This document shows, piece after piece, positions 1 to 6,280 of a stretch of DNA of 9,670 nt (positions are counted from its first letter, which is position 1; every line of letters begins with the position of its first letter). The position numbers and the translations under genes are program-made. Source of the stretch: CAJXVY01 sp031580995 (GTDB taxonomy: Bacteria; Actinomycetota; Actinomycetes; Actinomycetales; Microbacteriaceae). A model generated the notes under the pieces. That model was not told the DNA's origin. It did not search any database and saw nothing but the letters and a program-made list of their open reading frames with translations. Location of the stretch: positions 1 to 9,670 of the forward strand of contig JAVLCC010000022.1 of assembly GCA_031580995.1 (NCBI GenBank). The letters are read 5' to 3'.

Positions 1-144
1 AACGGCCTGACTCTTTCTGAACAGGGACCAAATCTGCAAGATGCCATAAGGCCTGACACCAGTGCTTTTTCACTTGGTTCAGATGTGGTCTTTGATTGCG
101 CTTTGATGGCAGAAGCTCAGGCCTCGCACAACCCCATGCATTAG
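1..144 (+). CDS. C-terminal fragment of an unidentified protein (left-truncated)
   Basis: Frame 1 is open from the first base to a TAG at 142-144 and gives the last 47 residues of a protein that begins outside the window. The peptide ends in ...QASHNPMH and contains a hydrophobic stretch around SLGSDVVFDCALMAEAQ, which reads like real protein rather than noise. I do not recognise the family and assign no function. An open run of 47 codons is only mild support by itself. The other support is position: no minus-strand gene competes here, and the fragment ends just before a hairpin-like repeat that separates it from the convergent putA gene. It could still be a chance open frame. Confidence 0.5.
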   Translation, partial: NGLTLSEQGPNLQDAIRPDTSAFSLGSDVVFDCALMAEAQASHNPMH

Positions 145-182
145 GGCTGTTTTCAAAGCTCCAAAGTTTCGATTGCCCTAAT
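140..182. terminator. inverted repeat between convergent genes, possible bidirectional terminator
   Basis: ATTAGGGC at 140-147 is the exact reverse complement of GCCCTAAT at 175-182, giving an 8-bp perfect stem around a 27-base loop. The left arm includes the TAG stop of the upstream fragment, and the putA stop lies about 28 bases beyond the right arm. The placement between two gene ends suits a terminator. However, neither strand has a real T-tract directly after the stem and the loop is long, so the call is tentative. Confidence 0.3.
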
Positions 183-209
183 TGGAGGATAAAAAACCAC
201 AATCAGTAC

Positions 210-3200
210 TTATCTAGTCAAACTGGAAAAGACTTCATCCAACATCGGTAAAGGATTACCAAAGCGGTGAGCTGTAATTGAGACAGCCTGTTCTTTGAAA
301 AACGGCAGCAGCTCTCTTCTTCCGCTTTCTGTTACTTCGCCTGTGAAGATTGCTACATCGGGACTTGAAAGCACTTTGGATTTATTCAAATCTGGTTTTT
401 CCCCAACCCATCTGATGGTTAGTCCAAGAGGTTTTTGAGAAATCATTTGCTCAAGGTTTTCAACGCTTGAGATCTCAAAGTTATTGAAAGCTGATGCCTT
501 GTCTACCCATTTTTCACTGGCCATCACTTTCACTGACCCCAGTGTGTTTGCAAGCACCAGTGCTCTGTCGACATCCGCTTCAGTCGCGCTCTGGTCTAAC
601 CAAATCAGAGCATCTTCATCTCTTAGGTGTCTAAAGATGTTTTTCTCAGCACTCAGACCAGTTCGATCTTTGGGGTTTTGGAAAAACTCCTGCAGCTGAT
701 ATTCATAAGCTCCGGCAACTCTTTCAAGATCAGCTGTGGGAAGCTTCTTGATTAGCTCTCGAGTCGAGCTGTTGATTTTTGCAGTGTTGTTGGCTGGCTT
801 GGATTCAAAGCTTCCAAAACCTAGGAGATAACTTGGTCCTCCGGCTTTAGCTCCCGGCCCAATCGCACTTCTTTTCCAACCACCAAATGGTTGTCTTTGA
901 ACGATTGCACCCGTGATTCCTCGGTTTATATACAAATTGCCAGCCTGCACATTGCTAAGCCAGTAATTGATTTCCTTTGGGTCAAGCGAGTGGATTCCAG
1001 CAGTTAGTCCATAATCAACTGCATTTTGAATCTCCAGAGCCTCTTCTAAGTTTTTTGCTCTCATGATTGCTAAAACTGGACCGAAATACTCTTTGAGGTG
1101 ACTTGGTGCACCGGGCTCAACGTTTCCTCTAACACCTGGACTCCATAAGGTGCGCTCGTTATTGAGAGCTTCTGGCTTGACTATCCAGTGTTCGTTGTTA
1201 TCCAAGGTCTCCAGACCGTGAGCTAGTTTCTCCGATGGAGCTTCAATGATTGGTCCCATGTTTGCATTTGGATTGGTTGGGAAATCAACCACTAAACCTT
1301 CCACGGCATCCAAAAGCTGACGATTAAATCTTTCGGAATCAGCAACTGTCCCAACCAAGATTGCGATTGATGCCGCCGAGCATTTCTGACCTGCGTGACC
1401 GAAGGCGCTGTAGGCGAGGTCTTTAGCCGCAAGGTCTAAATCAGCACTCGGGGTGACCACAAGCGCATTTTTACCGCTGGTTTCTGCAAGCAAAGGTAAA
1501 TCTGGCCTGAATGACCTGAACAATTCAGCGGTTTCGTAGCCTCCTGTGAGGATCACACGAGAAATCTCTTCATGGGTAATCAATTGCTTCCCCAGATCTT
1601 TTTCAGAGATTTGAACCGGAAGCATTACATCTTTGGGAACGCCCGCTTTATGGAAAATCCGAGCTATCAGAGCTCCGGTTCTTCTCACTTGTCCAGCTGG
1701 TTTGAAAATGACGGCAGAACCAGCTGCCAATGCGGCCAGTGAAGAGCCAGCGGGAATGGCTGTTGGAAAATTCCACGGGGGAGTCACCAGCACCAGCTGT
1801 TCAGGCTTATGAGTTGCTCCATCCAATGCATCTAGTTGCTCAGAAAGCTCTGCATAGTAATTGGCAAAATCAATCGCTTCGCTAACTTCGGGGTCACCCT
1901 GCTCAATTGTCTTGCCAGCTTCACTCGCCATAACTTCCAATAGTTCAGCTCTGTTTTTCTCAAGTTCAACAGCAACCTTTTTGAGAATGGCAACTCGTTT
2001 TGCTGTTCCCAGTTTTTGCCACTTTGAGTGGCCCTTGACTGCTTTGGAGATAACTTTGTTTAAATCCTTTTCATTCAAGAGCATGTCTTGTTCGGTTTCT
2101 TTGACTCCCAGCTGGCTGGTTTTGGCCCTGATTAGTATCTGGTTTGCCCACTCCAAGTTTTCAGGAACCGATGGGTCTGTGTCTGCCACGTTTTCAAAAT
2201 CTGTTTGTGCTTTGCTAGGGATTTTCCTTGGGGTTCTGTTGGGTTTGGGATCTGGTTTTGAGAGATCCGAAACCGATGCCCGAAAACGCATTTCCTCTCT
2301 TTGGAAAACCTCTTTGTCTTTTTCTAATTCAAATAAGCCACTCATGAAGTTATCGGTGCTCGCACCCTCTTCCAACCTTCTGATTAGGTAGGCAATGGCC
2401 ACATCGAATTCGCTTGGGTGAACAACGGGTGTGTATAAAACCAAGCCACCTATGGTTTGTTTTACCGCCTCAGCCTGAGCCTCTGCCATTCCCAAAAGCA
2501 TCTCGACATCAATTCCATCTGTGCAACCTCGTTTCTCTGCAAGCAGGTATCCAAAGGCGAGGTCAAAAAGGTTATGGCCAGCTATGCCAACCCGCAGATT
2601 CTTTGTTCTTTCTGGTGTGAGTGCGTAATCCAAAACTCGTTTGAAATTGGCATCAGCTGCCTGTTTTGATTCAACTGTTGCCAATGGCCAATCGTGCATC
2701 TCTGCATCTACTATTTCCAGTGGAAGATTGGCACCCTTTACCAATCGAATCTTTATTGCAGAGCCACCTCTGGATACACGCTCTGCAGCCCAGGTTTGCA
2801 AATTCTTCATTTCGTCTATCGCATCCGGTAGATAAGCCTGCAAAACAATTCCAGCTTTGAGATTCATGAACTCTTGTTCAGAGAGAATTTTTTTGAAAAC
2901 CTCGATAGTCAGTCTGAGATCTTTGTATTCCTCCATGTCTAGGTTTATAAATTTTGGCGGATTGGAAGATGCTGCCAAGCGATAAAGAGGCCTCAGTGTC
3001 TCCACGATTTTCTCCACAGATTCCTCAAAAGCCCAGGCAGGGTGAGGGGCGATGATTGATGAAACTTTGAGTGAGACGTAGCTAACGTCTTTTCTTTCCA
3101 GAATTGTTTTCAACTTCTGGTAGCGGGACTTTGCCTCTGATTCACCCAAGACAGCTTCGCCCAGCAGGTTGATATTCAAAGTCACATCTTCTGCAGATAT

Positions 3201-3620
3201 TGTTTTCAAAGATTTGGTCAGTTTGGAATCAGTTGCATCAATGACTAGGTGCTGAACAAAACCGCGTAAAACTTTTTTGGCAATCGGAATCACTGGCCAG
3301 GGAAGTATTGGTGCGACAAGGCCACCAAGTTTGACCAGACCCCTGAGCGGAAGAGGAAGAAACTTCGGAACTCTTTTTGAAACTCTTGCAAGCGCATTGG
3401 CGGCCACTTTGTTGTCCTCAGGTCTGACAACACCGTCAATGAAACCAACTGCGAAATACAGTCCATCCGGATCCGCCAGCAGTCCAGCAAGGCGTTCAGC
3501 AGCCGGGGAGGACTTCGCCTGTGAAGCTTGTTGGGACCAAGATTTCGCAAGCTCGACTGATTGCTCGGTGATTTGGCTGATTTCAGATGTGTTTTTGCCT
3601 ACTTGTTCACTTAGAGTCAT
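210..3620 (-). CDS. putA: bifunctional proline dehydrogenase / L-glutamate gamma-semialdehyde (P5C) dehydrogenase
   Basis: This enzyme oxidises proline to glutamate in the cytoplasm: an FAD domain forms P5C and an NAD-dependent aldehyde dehydrogenase domain oxidises its hydrolysed form. In the 1136-residue product the proline dehydrogenase barrel spans about 140-430, with DMEEY at 228-232, a KGAN lysine at 295 and the RRLEEG substrate-binding arginines 414-415. After a linker, the dehydrogenase domain spans about 540-960, with PWNFP (W616), Glu713 in LAETSGKN, the catalytic Cys747 in GQKCSAAS, and PFGGWK (W915). The Glu-Cys spacing of 34 is typical of aldehyde dehydrogenases. About 175 residues follow as the C-terminal domain. 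There is no N-terminal ribbon-helix-helix DNA-binding region, so it is not the trifunctional repressor type. The start is the first ATG after an in-frame TAG and lacks a Shine-Dalgarno sequence; a promoter-like pair lies directly upstream. Confidence 0.97.
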   Translation of the reverse strand: MTLSEQVGKNTSEISQITEQSVELAKSWSQQASQAKSSPAAERLAGLLADPDGLYFAVGFIDGVVRPEDNKVAANALARVSKRVPKFLPLPLRGLVKLGGLVAPILPWPVIPIAKKVLRGFVQHLVIDATDSKLTKSLKTISAEDVTLNINLLGEAVLGESEAKSRYQKLKTILERKDVSYVSLKVSSIIAPHPAWAFEESVEKIVETLRPLYRLAASSNPPKFINLDMEEYKDLRLTIEVFKKILSEQEFMNLKAGIVLQAYLPDAIDEMKNLQTWAAERVSRGGSAIKIRLVKGANLPLEIVDAEMHDWPLATVESKQAADANFKRVLDYALTPERTKNLRVGIAGHNLFDLAFGYLLAEKRGCTDGIDVEMLLGMAEAQAEAVKQTIGGLVLYTPVVHPSEFDVAIAYLIRRLEEGASTDNFMSGLFELEKDKEVFQREEMRFRASVSDLSKPDPKPNRTPRKIPSKAQTDFENVADTDPSVPENLEWANQILIRAKTSQLGVKETEQDMLLNEKDLNKVISKAVKGHSKWQKLGTAKRVAILKKVAVELEKNRAELLEVMASEAGKTIEQGDPEVSEAIDFANYYAELSEQLDALDGATHKPEQLVLVTPPWNFPTAIPAGSSLAALAAGSAVIFKPAGQVRRTGALIARIFHKAGVPKDVMLPVQISEKDLGKQLITHEEISRVILTGGYETAELFRSFRPDLPLLAETSGKNALVVTPSADLDLAAKDLAYSAFGHAGQKCSAASIAILVGTVADSERFNRQLLDAVEGLVVDFPTNPNANMGPIIEAPSEKLAHGLETLDNNEHWIVKPEALNNERTLWSPGVRGNVEPGAPSHLKEYFGPVLAIMRAKNLEEALEIQNAVDYGLTAGIHSLDPKEINYWLSNVQAGNLYINRGITGAIVQRQPFGGWKRSAIGPGAKAGGPSYLLGFGSFESKPANNTAKINSSTRELIKKLPTADLERVAGAYEYQLQEFFQNPKDRTGLSAEKNIFRHLRDEDALIWLDQSATEADVDRALVLANTLGSVKVMASEKWVDKASAFNNFEISSVENLEQMISQKPLGLTIRWVGEKPDLNKSKVLSSPDVAIFTGEVTESGRRELLPFFKEQAVSITAHRFGNPLPMLDEVFSSLTR

Positions 3621-3627
3621 AGGCCAA

Positions 3628-3656
3628 AGTCTAGGCTCAGCCAGCCTTTTTTCAAA
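3628..3656 (-). promoter_or_regulatory. putative putA promoter giving a leaderless mRNA
   Basis: On the minus strand TTTGAA (3656-3651) is followed after 17 bases by TAGACT (3633-3628), and the putA ATG begins 7 bases further on at 3620. Transcription would therefore start at or next to the A of the ATG, which would explain why no AGGAG-like site precedes putA. Leaderless mRNAs are common in actinobacteria. The spacer also contains a short dyad (AGGCT/AGCCT) that could affect access. The call rests on sequence match only. Confidence 0.4.
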
Positions 3657-3662
3657 TTTGGA

Positions 3663-3896
3663 CTAGCAGCAGTCTTTACTGGTCAGGCTAAGGGTGTTGA
3701 GTGCTTTGTCATCAATCACCTCAACTGGGACCGCATCGGGATAATATCCCTCTGGGTAAGTTGGGCAGACCGCTGTGTAGGTTCCGTCCTCGCGGGCCAA
3801 GATTTGGCCTTTGAAGTTTTTCTCCACCATGAAATCCCTGGCTTCGCGGTGTGAGTGAAATGGCTTTGAACATTTGGTGTAGTTGAATTCGCTCAT
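3663..3896 (-). CDS. small protein of unknown function upstream of putA
   Basis: This 77-residue protein matches no family I recognise. It is soluble-looking, with no membrane segment or signal peptide, and begins MSEFNYTKCSKPFHSHREAR. Cys9, His14, His16 and Cys44 are spaced in a way that could bind a metal, and it ends in two cysteines, Cys76-Cys77, right before the stop; the metal idea is inference. It is not the ribbon-helix-helix domain found at the start of some PutA proteins. The gene lies 42 bases upstream of putA, in the same frame, so both may be cotranscribed and jointly regulated. No Shine-Dalgarno site precedes the ATG, but a good promoter ends 8 bases before it, which suggests leaderless translation. 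The promoter, sensible composition and absence of a competing frame favour a real gene. Confidence 0.7.
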   Translation of the reverse strand: MSEFNYTKCSKPFHSHREARDFMVEKNFKGQILAREDGTYTAVCPTYPEGYYPDAVPVEVIDDKALNTLSLTSKDCC

Positions 3897-3904
3897 GACG
3901 AAAC

Positions 3905-3932
3905 TATATAGACGTTTATCTATCTAATGCAA
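3905..3932 (-). promoter_or_regulatory. promoter of the small gene (and probably putA), leaderless type
   Basis: TTGCAT (3932-3927) and TATATA (3910-3905) are separated by 16 bases on the minus strand, and the ATG at 3896 follows the -10 box by 8 bases. This is the best promoter match in the window. It predicts transcription starting at or within a base or two of the start codon, in line with the lack of a ribosome binding site. An imperfect dyad, ATAGA-N6-TCTAT (3908-3923), overlaps the -10 box and spacer and could be an operator. Confidence 0.5.
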
Positions 3933-4029
3933 GGACACGCCTTCATTTGTTTAGGTTTTTTCTTTTATCTTTTGAGGCAAATTCGTAATCATTGAATACA
4001 AAATGATCTTTGAACATGAAGCAAAAACG

Positions 4030-4065
4030 AAAAATAGCTCCCAGGTGAGCCTAGGAGCTATTTTT
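4030..4065 (-). terminator. strong intrinsic terminator of the eamA-trx-membrane protein operon
   Basis: AAAAATAGCTCC (4030-4041) and GGAGCTATTTTT (4054-4065) form a perfect 12-bp stem. Within the 12-base loop a further AGG/CCT pairing can close a TGAG tetraloop. Read on the minus strand, the second arm ends in TTTTT and is followed by CG and another TTTTT, a proper U-tract. Read on the plus strand it also ends in six T residues, so it could work in both directions, but no plus-strand gene leads into it. The stop codon of the preceding small gene (4060-4058) lies inside the first arm. Confidence 0.85.
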
Positions 4066-4285
4066 TCCTTCTGGCTGAGATTGAGGTGACAATAATTCCA
4101 AAGAACAAGGCACCCAGTAAAACCCAGAATGCAATTGCTTGCTGGTTAGCAATCTCCTCACACGATGTCCAGCCTTCCTGCTGAACATCGGGGGAGCAGG
4201 TTTCGGGGTCAAAAAACCCAACCCACCAAGCCAATACGCCAACGCCGGCCACAGTGGCCAGCATGGCTAGTGAATTATTCTTCAC
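4058..4285 (-). CDS. small two-span membrane protein of unknown function, downstream of thioredoxin
   Basis: The 75-residue product has two hydrophobic segments, about residues 6-25 and 50-69, joined by a polar loop with Cys30 and Cys42, and ends in the basic tail ARRKK. By the positive-inside rule both ends face the cytoplasm and the loop faces outside, where the two cysteines could form a disulfide; this topology is inference. I do not recognise the family. The start chosen is GTG at 4285, which overlaps the thioredoxin stop by 11 bases and keeps Lys2 before the first span. An ATG at 4264 (68 residues) is an alternative, and neither has a clear Shine-Dalgarno site, so translation is probably coupled to trx. 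It is the last gene of the operon, ending inside the terminator stem. Confidence 0.65.
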   Translation of the reverse strand: MKNNSLAMLATVAGVGVLAWWVGFFDPETCSPDVQQEGWTSCEEIANQQAIAFWVLLGALFFGIIVTSISARRKK

Positions 4286-4667
4286 CCTTGGGTTGCTTAT
4301 CTGCTTCTGCTTGCTCTTTGGCGATTTCCGCTCTCACTTCTTCCATGTCAAGCTCCTGAACCTTGCCAATGAGCTCCTCAAGAGCTGGAGCAGGGAGCGC
4401 TCCTGGCTGGTTGAAAAGCAGAATTCCATCGCGGAAGATCATCAGTGTTGGAATCGATGAGATGCCTGCCATTTGTGACAACTCCTGTTGTGCTTCAGTG
4501 TCAACCTTGGCAAAGGTCATTTCTGGATTTTCTTCACTGGCTTTTTCGAAAATAGGTGCAAATGACTTACATGGGCCGCACCAATCCGCCCAAAAATCTA
4601 CAAAGGTGATTCCCTCAGACAGTACTGTCTTCTCGAAGTCCTCCAGTGTTAGGTCGACTGTTGACAT
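4275..4667 (-). CDS. thioredoxin
   Basis: This is a cytoplasmic dithiol-disulfide oxidoreductase that reduces protein disulfides and donates electrons to enzymes such as MsrA. The fold is clear in the 130-residue product: FVDFWADWCGPCK carries the active-site pair Cys30/Cys33, Asp24 is the buried acidic residue, and SIPT places the cis-proline at Pro73. Usual thioredoxins have about 105-110 residues; here about 25 charged residues rich in Glu and Lys extend the C-terminus, a tail seen in some actinobacterial members. The ATG at 4667 is preceded by GGAG (4677-4674) at a 6-base spacing, so the start is well supported. That site and the first 53 bases of the gene lie inside the end of the upstream exporter gene, implying translational coupling. 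There is no signal peptide, so it is not a secreted type. Confidence 0.95.
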   Translation of the reverse strand: MSTVDLTLEDFEKTVLSEGITFVDFWADWCGPCKSFAPIFEKASEENPEMTFAKVDTEAQQELSQMAGISSIPTLMIFRDGILLFNQPGALPAPALEELIGKVQELDMEEVRAEIAKEQAEADKQPKGEE

Positions 4668-5610
4668 TGATTTCTCCGTTTCTTCGCTTTAAACGCCTAA
4701 CTCGTGAGGTTTGCGCAATCATTATTCCTGTTAGCACCACGATACCTCCCAAGGTTTGAATGATGCCAATCGTTTCCCCAAGCCAAACAAATCCAAACAA
4801 AAATGCAAACAGCACCTCGCTTGTGGAAATGACTCCCATAACTGTGGGGGATATATGCCTAACAGCCAAATAGGTGAAAAGCATTGGTAAAAACGCCCCC
4901 ATAATCCCAAGCCAAGCCATCAACCACCACTGTGGAACATTAACCCCATCCAGGTTTCCCATGAGATTCACCGTCTGCGTTAACTCTCCCGGCTCCAATG
5001 AACCCCAGTCTGCAAATATGAAAAACAGCACGGCTGCTGTGCCAATGGCGTAAACCATCACCGCCGTTGTGCTCACTCTTCGTTGGATACGCTCTGCACC
5101 AATGAAGTAATAAGTCAGACATAAAGCCGCAATGAAGGCAAACAGCGCACCGGTTGGATTAAGTCCACCACCCCAAGCTTCGCTGACCATGAATAGACCG
5201 ACCATAACCATAAACGCACCTATCCAAAGCTGCGGCCTGGCTTTTTCTTTGAAAAACAGAAATGTTGCAATCGGAATCATGATCACGGCTGTGTATTCAA
5301 TTAGCAGCGCAATGCCTACTGGCAGGTTTGAAACTCCAATTGAGTAACTCCATTGCAAACCCCCAACACCAATTGCTCCCAAAATCATCAATCTGGGGAG
5401 ATCGGCAAGATTTATCACCAACAACCGAGGGTTTCTCGCCAATGCCCAACCCAGTGCCAACATGGCTGCTGTGAGGGTGCGGACGGAAACTAGCTGCTCC
5501 GGGGTAAGACCGGATGCTATTGCGACTTTCGAGGTGGCACCATTGATGCCAAATAAAAATGCTGCCAACACTGCATAAAATGCCCCCAGCAGTGGGTAGC
5601 GTTGGGTCAA
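4615..5610 (-). CDS. EamA/DMT-family transporter (ten-span exporter)
   Basis: This is an integral membrane protein of the drug/metabolite transporter superfamily; members export amino acids, nucleotides or other small metabolites, and the substrate cannot be read from sequence. The 331 residues give ten hydrophobic spans in two EamA repeats (about 8-143 and 150-301), with intramembrane acidic residues at matching places: Glu105 in LLIEYTAVI and Glu265 in STSEVLFAF. The protein ends in a basic, polar cytoplasmic tail of about 30 residues, the last 17 encoded by bases that also encode the start of thioredoxin. The start is TTG at 5610, since the first in-frame ATG would delete the first span and much of the second. 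A two-codon reading frame ATG-AAT-TGA (5615-5607) overlaps this TTG. It is the first gene of the operon and lies divergent to msrA, 51 bases away. Confidence 0.88.
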   Translation of the reverse strand: MTQRYPLLGAFYAVLAAFLFGINGATSKVAIASGLTPEQLVSVRTLTAAMLALGWALARNPRLLVINLADLPRLMILGAIGVGGLQWSYSIGVSNLPVGIALLIEYTAVIMIPIATFLFFKEKARPQLWIGAFMVMVGLFMVSEAWGGGLNPTGALFAFIAALCLTYYFIGAERIQRRVSTTAVMVYAIGTAAVLFFIFADWGSLEPGELTQTVNLMGNLDGVNVPQWWLMAWLGIMGAFLPMLFTYLAVRHISPTVMGVISTSEVLFAFLFGFVWLGETIGIIQTLGGIVVLTGIMIAQTSRVRRLKRRNGEINVNSRPNTGGLREDSTV

Positions 5611-5661
5611 TTCATGACCGTTGAATTTAGTAATCTCACCCGAGAAGTTTAGAGTAGGGAC
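5611..5661. promoter_or_regulatory. divergent promoter region between eamA and msrA
   Basis: Only 51 bases separate the two start codons, so both promoters must lie here or in the neighbouring coding ends. For msrA, TAGAGT (5650-5655) is a TANNNT -10 box 6 bases before the ATG, which would give a leaderless mRNA; I see no good -35. For eamA, TAAATT (5629-5624, minus) is the best -10 candidate, again without a clear -35. Both are weak matches, and position is the main argument. Confidence 0.3.
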
Positions 5662-6183
5662 ATGGAAAAATTTGTGCTCGGTGGTGGATGTTTTTGGTGT
5701 TTGGACGCTGTTTATCGAAACGTTATAGGAGTTAGTTCCTCAATAGCGGGTTACGCAGGTGGGAAGGTGACCAATCCGACCTATGAGCAGGTCTGCAATA
5801 TGGACACAGGCCACGCTGAGGTGTTGGAGGTGAGCTTTGATCCAGAGGTGGTTTCCGCTGAGAGTATCTTGGATATTTTCTTCACACTTCACGACCCAAC
5901 TCAGCTCAATCGACAGGGTGCAGATGTTGGAAGTCAGTACCGTTCAAGCATGATGTATGCAGACGAAGCTCAAAAAGAACTTTTTGAGAAATCAGTTGAG
6001 CGCGCGAGGGAAATCTGGGGTGAAGGGGTTGTCACCGAGGTCGTGCCTTTGGAGATTTTCTACGAGGCCGAGTCTTATCATCAAGATTATTTCGCCAAAA
6101 ACCCAGGTCAGGGTTACTGCTTGGCGGTTGTATCACCAAAGGTTGCCAAAGTTAGGGCTAATTTTTCCGCTCTGATGCGCTAA
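5662..6183 (+). CDS. msrA: peptide-methionine (S)-S-oxide reductase MsrA
   Basis: MsrA repairs oxidised proteins by reducing the S-epimer of methionine sulfoxide and is recycled by thioredoxin. The 173-residue product opens with the GGGCFWC signature; Cys10 is the nucleophile and Trp12 forms the methyl pocket. TGHAEVLEV supplies the catalytic Glu53, QGADVGSQYRS (85-95) and YHQDY (139-143) are family blocks, and Cys153 in GYCLAVV is the likely resolving cysteine. Cys13 and Cys45 are extra thiols seen in the GCFWC subgroup. Length is normal and there is no signal peptide, so it acts in the cytoplasm. The start is fixed: an in-frame TAG lies at 5650-5652 and the signature begins at residue 7. 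GGG sits only two bases before the ATG, too close for a normal ribosome site. A thioredoxin gene, its electron donor, lies in the divergent operon. Confidence 0.96.
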   Translation: MEKFVLGGGCFWCLDAVYRNVIGVSSSIAGYAGGKVTNPTYEQVCNMDTGHAEVLEVSFDPEVVSAESILDIFFTLHDPTQLNRQGADVGSQYRSSMMYADEAQKELFEKSVERAREIWGEGVVTEVVPLEIFYEAESYHQDYFAKNPGQGYCLAVVSPKVAKVRANFSALMR

Positions 6184-6268
6184 CAAGTAGCTAAATCGCA
6201 TAGTTATCAACAGATAGTCCTTAGCTAGCGAGTTTGATTTGCAAAAGTCTCAGAATCGATTCATATCG

Positions 6269-6275
6269 AAAGGAG
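6269..6275 (+). promoter_or_regulatory. strong ribosome binding site deciding the ssb start
   Basis: AAAGGAG lies 5 bases before the ATG at 6281 and is the best Shine-Dalgarno match in the window. It rules out a longer in-frame start at TTG 6239, which would add 14 residues with no resemblance to the SSB N-terminus. This site contrasts with several neighbouring genes that appear to have none. Confidence 0.85.
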
Positions 6276-6280
6276 ACAAA

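Noticed and set aside
1861..2391. Long plus-strand open frame of 176 codons inside putA
   Set aside because: It lies wholly antisense to the dehydrogenase domain and linker of putA, has low-complexity Ser/Leu-rich composition, and matches no family.
3633..3652. Plus-strand hairpin AGGCT-CAGCC-AGCCT followed by six T residues, terminator-like
   Set aside because: The stem is only 5 bp and no plus-strand gene leads into it. The same bases are better explained as the spacer of the minus-strand putA promoter.
3277..3666. Plus-strand open frame of 129 codons antisense to the putA start
   Set aside because: It covers the well-supported N-terminus of putA and its promoter on the other strand, and is Ser/Ala-rich with no recognisable motif.
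6203..6211. TTATCAACA upstream of ssb, resembling a DnaA box
   Set aside because: It differs from TTATNCACA at a conserved position, stands alone, and has no dnaA, dnaN or origin-like cluster nearby.
6188..6227. Inverted repeat TAGCTAA/TTAGCTA with a 26-base loop after msrA
   Set aside because: Seven AT-rich base pairs with a long loop and no T-tract make a weak structure. Such repeats are expected by chance in AT-rich gaps.
6253..6262. Perfect palindrome GAATCGATTC just before the ssb ribosome site
   Set aside because: A 10-base palindrome is expected several times by chance in a window this size, and there is no second copy nearby to support an operator.
6239..6280. Fourteen-codon N-terminal extension of the SSB-like gene from a TTG
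   Set aside because: The strong AAAGGAG site five bases before ATG 6281 and the OB-fold beginning right after that ATG fix the start there.
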